DNA of 6,041 nucleotides, taken from the NCBI GenBank assembly GCA_022561955.1, contig JADFQF010000104.1, forward strand, positions 1 to 6,041, written 5' to 3'. Positions 5,544 to 6,041 of the stretch are shown here, one piece after another; the first letter of the stretch is position 1; each line of letters opens with the position of its first letter. Source of the stretch: Chloroflexota bacterium (GTDB lineage: Bacteria > Chloroflexota > Dehalococcoidia > SAR202 > UBA11138). The notes under the pieces were generated by a model that had not been told where the DNA came from, did no database searches, and saw only the letters and a program-made list of their open reading frames with translations. The position numbers were made by a program, and so were the translations under genes.

Positions 5544-6041
5544 ATGTTCTTATCATCATCCAGACTCAGACGCCTTGCCTCCGGGGTCTTGCCCTTAATA
5601 CTGCTTGGGGCCGTCGCCTGTGGGGGCGCCGCCGCAACATCCGTCGCTCCGACGCAGCAGGACCGGCCCGAACCCGCCGCGGCTACGACGCAGGCTGGAG
5701 CGTCCGTCGTGGAGATCAGCAATGCTCCCGACGCGCTCCCGGGTCAAGCAGCGCAGGTAAAGAACGCGAATACGGTCACCGCGCCCGCTTTAGAGTCCAC
5801 ATCGGCCCCTGAGGCTCCGGGTGCTCCGCCTGAGACCGCAGAGGCCGTGGCGGCGGTCGTGATCGATGCAGACATGGTTGTGGCCGCCTTCGAAGAGGTG
5901 CTTGGCCGGATCCACGAAAAGACATTGCCGTCAGTGGTGCGCATCATCGTCGCGCAGTCGGTCTCTACTGACGAAATTGGACAGGACTTCAACTTCCCCT
6001 TCGGCGCTCCCGCACCAGCCCCAGACCCTGCAGGCCCCAGG
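5544..6041 (+). CDS. HtrA/DegP-like lipoprotein, N-terminal part, runs off window
   Basis: 166 residues are visible with no stop; the 3' end lies outside. The start ATG has GGGAG (5531-5535) 8 bases upstream. The N-terminus MFLSSSRLRRLASG is basic, followed by the hydrophobic stretch VLPLILLGAVAC ending at C26, a plausible lipobox, so it is probably exported and lipid-anchored at C26. Residues 27-105 are a low-complexity Ala/Pro/Thr/Glu linker, likely extended outside the membrane. From about 112 the sequence becomes ordered: AAFEEVLGRIHEKTLPSVVRIIVAQ resembles the segment that opens the trypsin-like domain of HtrA/DegP proteases (typically E-x4-v-x-PSVV-x-I). It is followed by a Phe/Pro/Gly loop (DFNFPFGAPAPAPD), as found just before the catalytic part in several HtrA proteins. 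The catalytic His, Asp and Ser are beyond the window, so protease identity is inference. Confidence 0.75.
   Translation, partial: MFLSSSRLRRLASGVLPLILLGAVACGGAAATSVAPTQQDRPEPAAATTQAGASVVEISNAPDALPGQAAQVKNANTVTAPALESTSAPEAPGAPPETAEAVAAVVIDADMVVAAFEEVLGRIHEKTLPSVVRIIVAQSVSTDEIGQDFNFPFGAPAPAPDPAGPR

Noticed and set aside
1..6041. CRISPR array, insertion sequence or transposase
   Set aside because: No regularly spaced repeats, no terminal inverted repeats and no transposase-like frame were found in the window.

Overview
The window reads as bacterial chromosomal DNA with fairly GC-rich genes and a lower-GC left end. The house-keeping content (HU-type histone-like protein, YebC, RuvC, RuvA, an HtrA-like lipoprotein), SigA/sigma70-type promoters with near-consensus boxes, and a small C-x2-C/C-x2-C zinc-ribbon protein of a kind I associate with Chloroflexota suggest a Chloroflexota bacterium, perhaps a SAR202/Dehalococcoidia relative. 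That lineage call is inference from protein style only.

Left part (1-1440): positions 1-475 hold no gene I can support. Then, all on the minus strand, come a tRNA-Pro(CGG) with encoded CCA (476-551), a decayed tRNA-like remnant just upstream of it (585-638), a promoter that would have served both (648-676), a 67-residue zinc-ribbon protein (699-902) with its own promoter (939-967), and a single-gene HU unit (promoter 1497-1526, gene 1129-1419, strong intrinsic terminator 1051-1088).

Middle (1440-2560): a divergent intergenic region separates HU from a plus-strand SMP-30/gluconolactonase-family beta-propeller gene (1694-2551).

Right part (2560-6041): a clear promoter (2599-2627) drives a plus-strand group: yebC, ruvC, ruvA and a class I SAM-dependent methyltransferase whose start codon overlaps the ruvA stop (ATGA). 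RuvA and RuvC act together on Holliday junctions; ruvB is not in the window and the methyltransferase occupies the place it often has after ruvA. After a 134-base gap a new gene starts at 5544 and runs off the window: a lipoprotein with a long Ala/Pro/Thr-rich linker leading into what looks like the N-terminal edge of an HtrA/DegP-type serine protease.

The most noteworthy points are the fossil tandem tRNA operon, a promoter lying across the apparent ATG of the zinc-ribbon gene that moves its start to a downstream GTG, an HU protein with a DNA-binding arm about three residues longer than in E. coli HU, and the translationally coupled methyltransferase after ruvA. No clearly new multi-gene system is visible.
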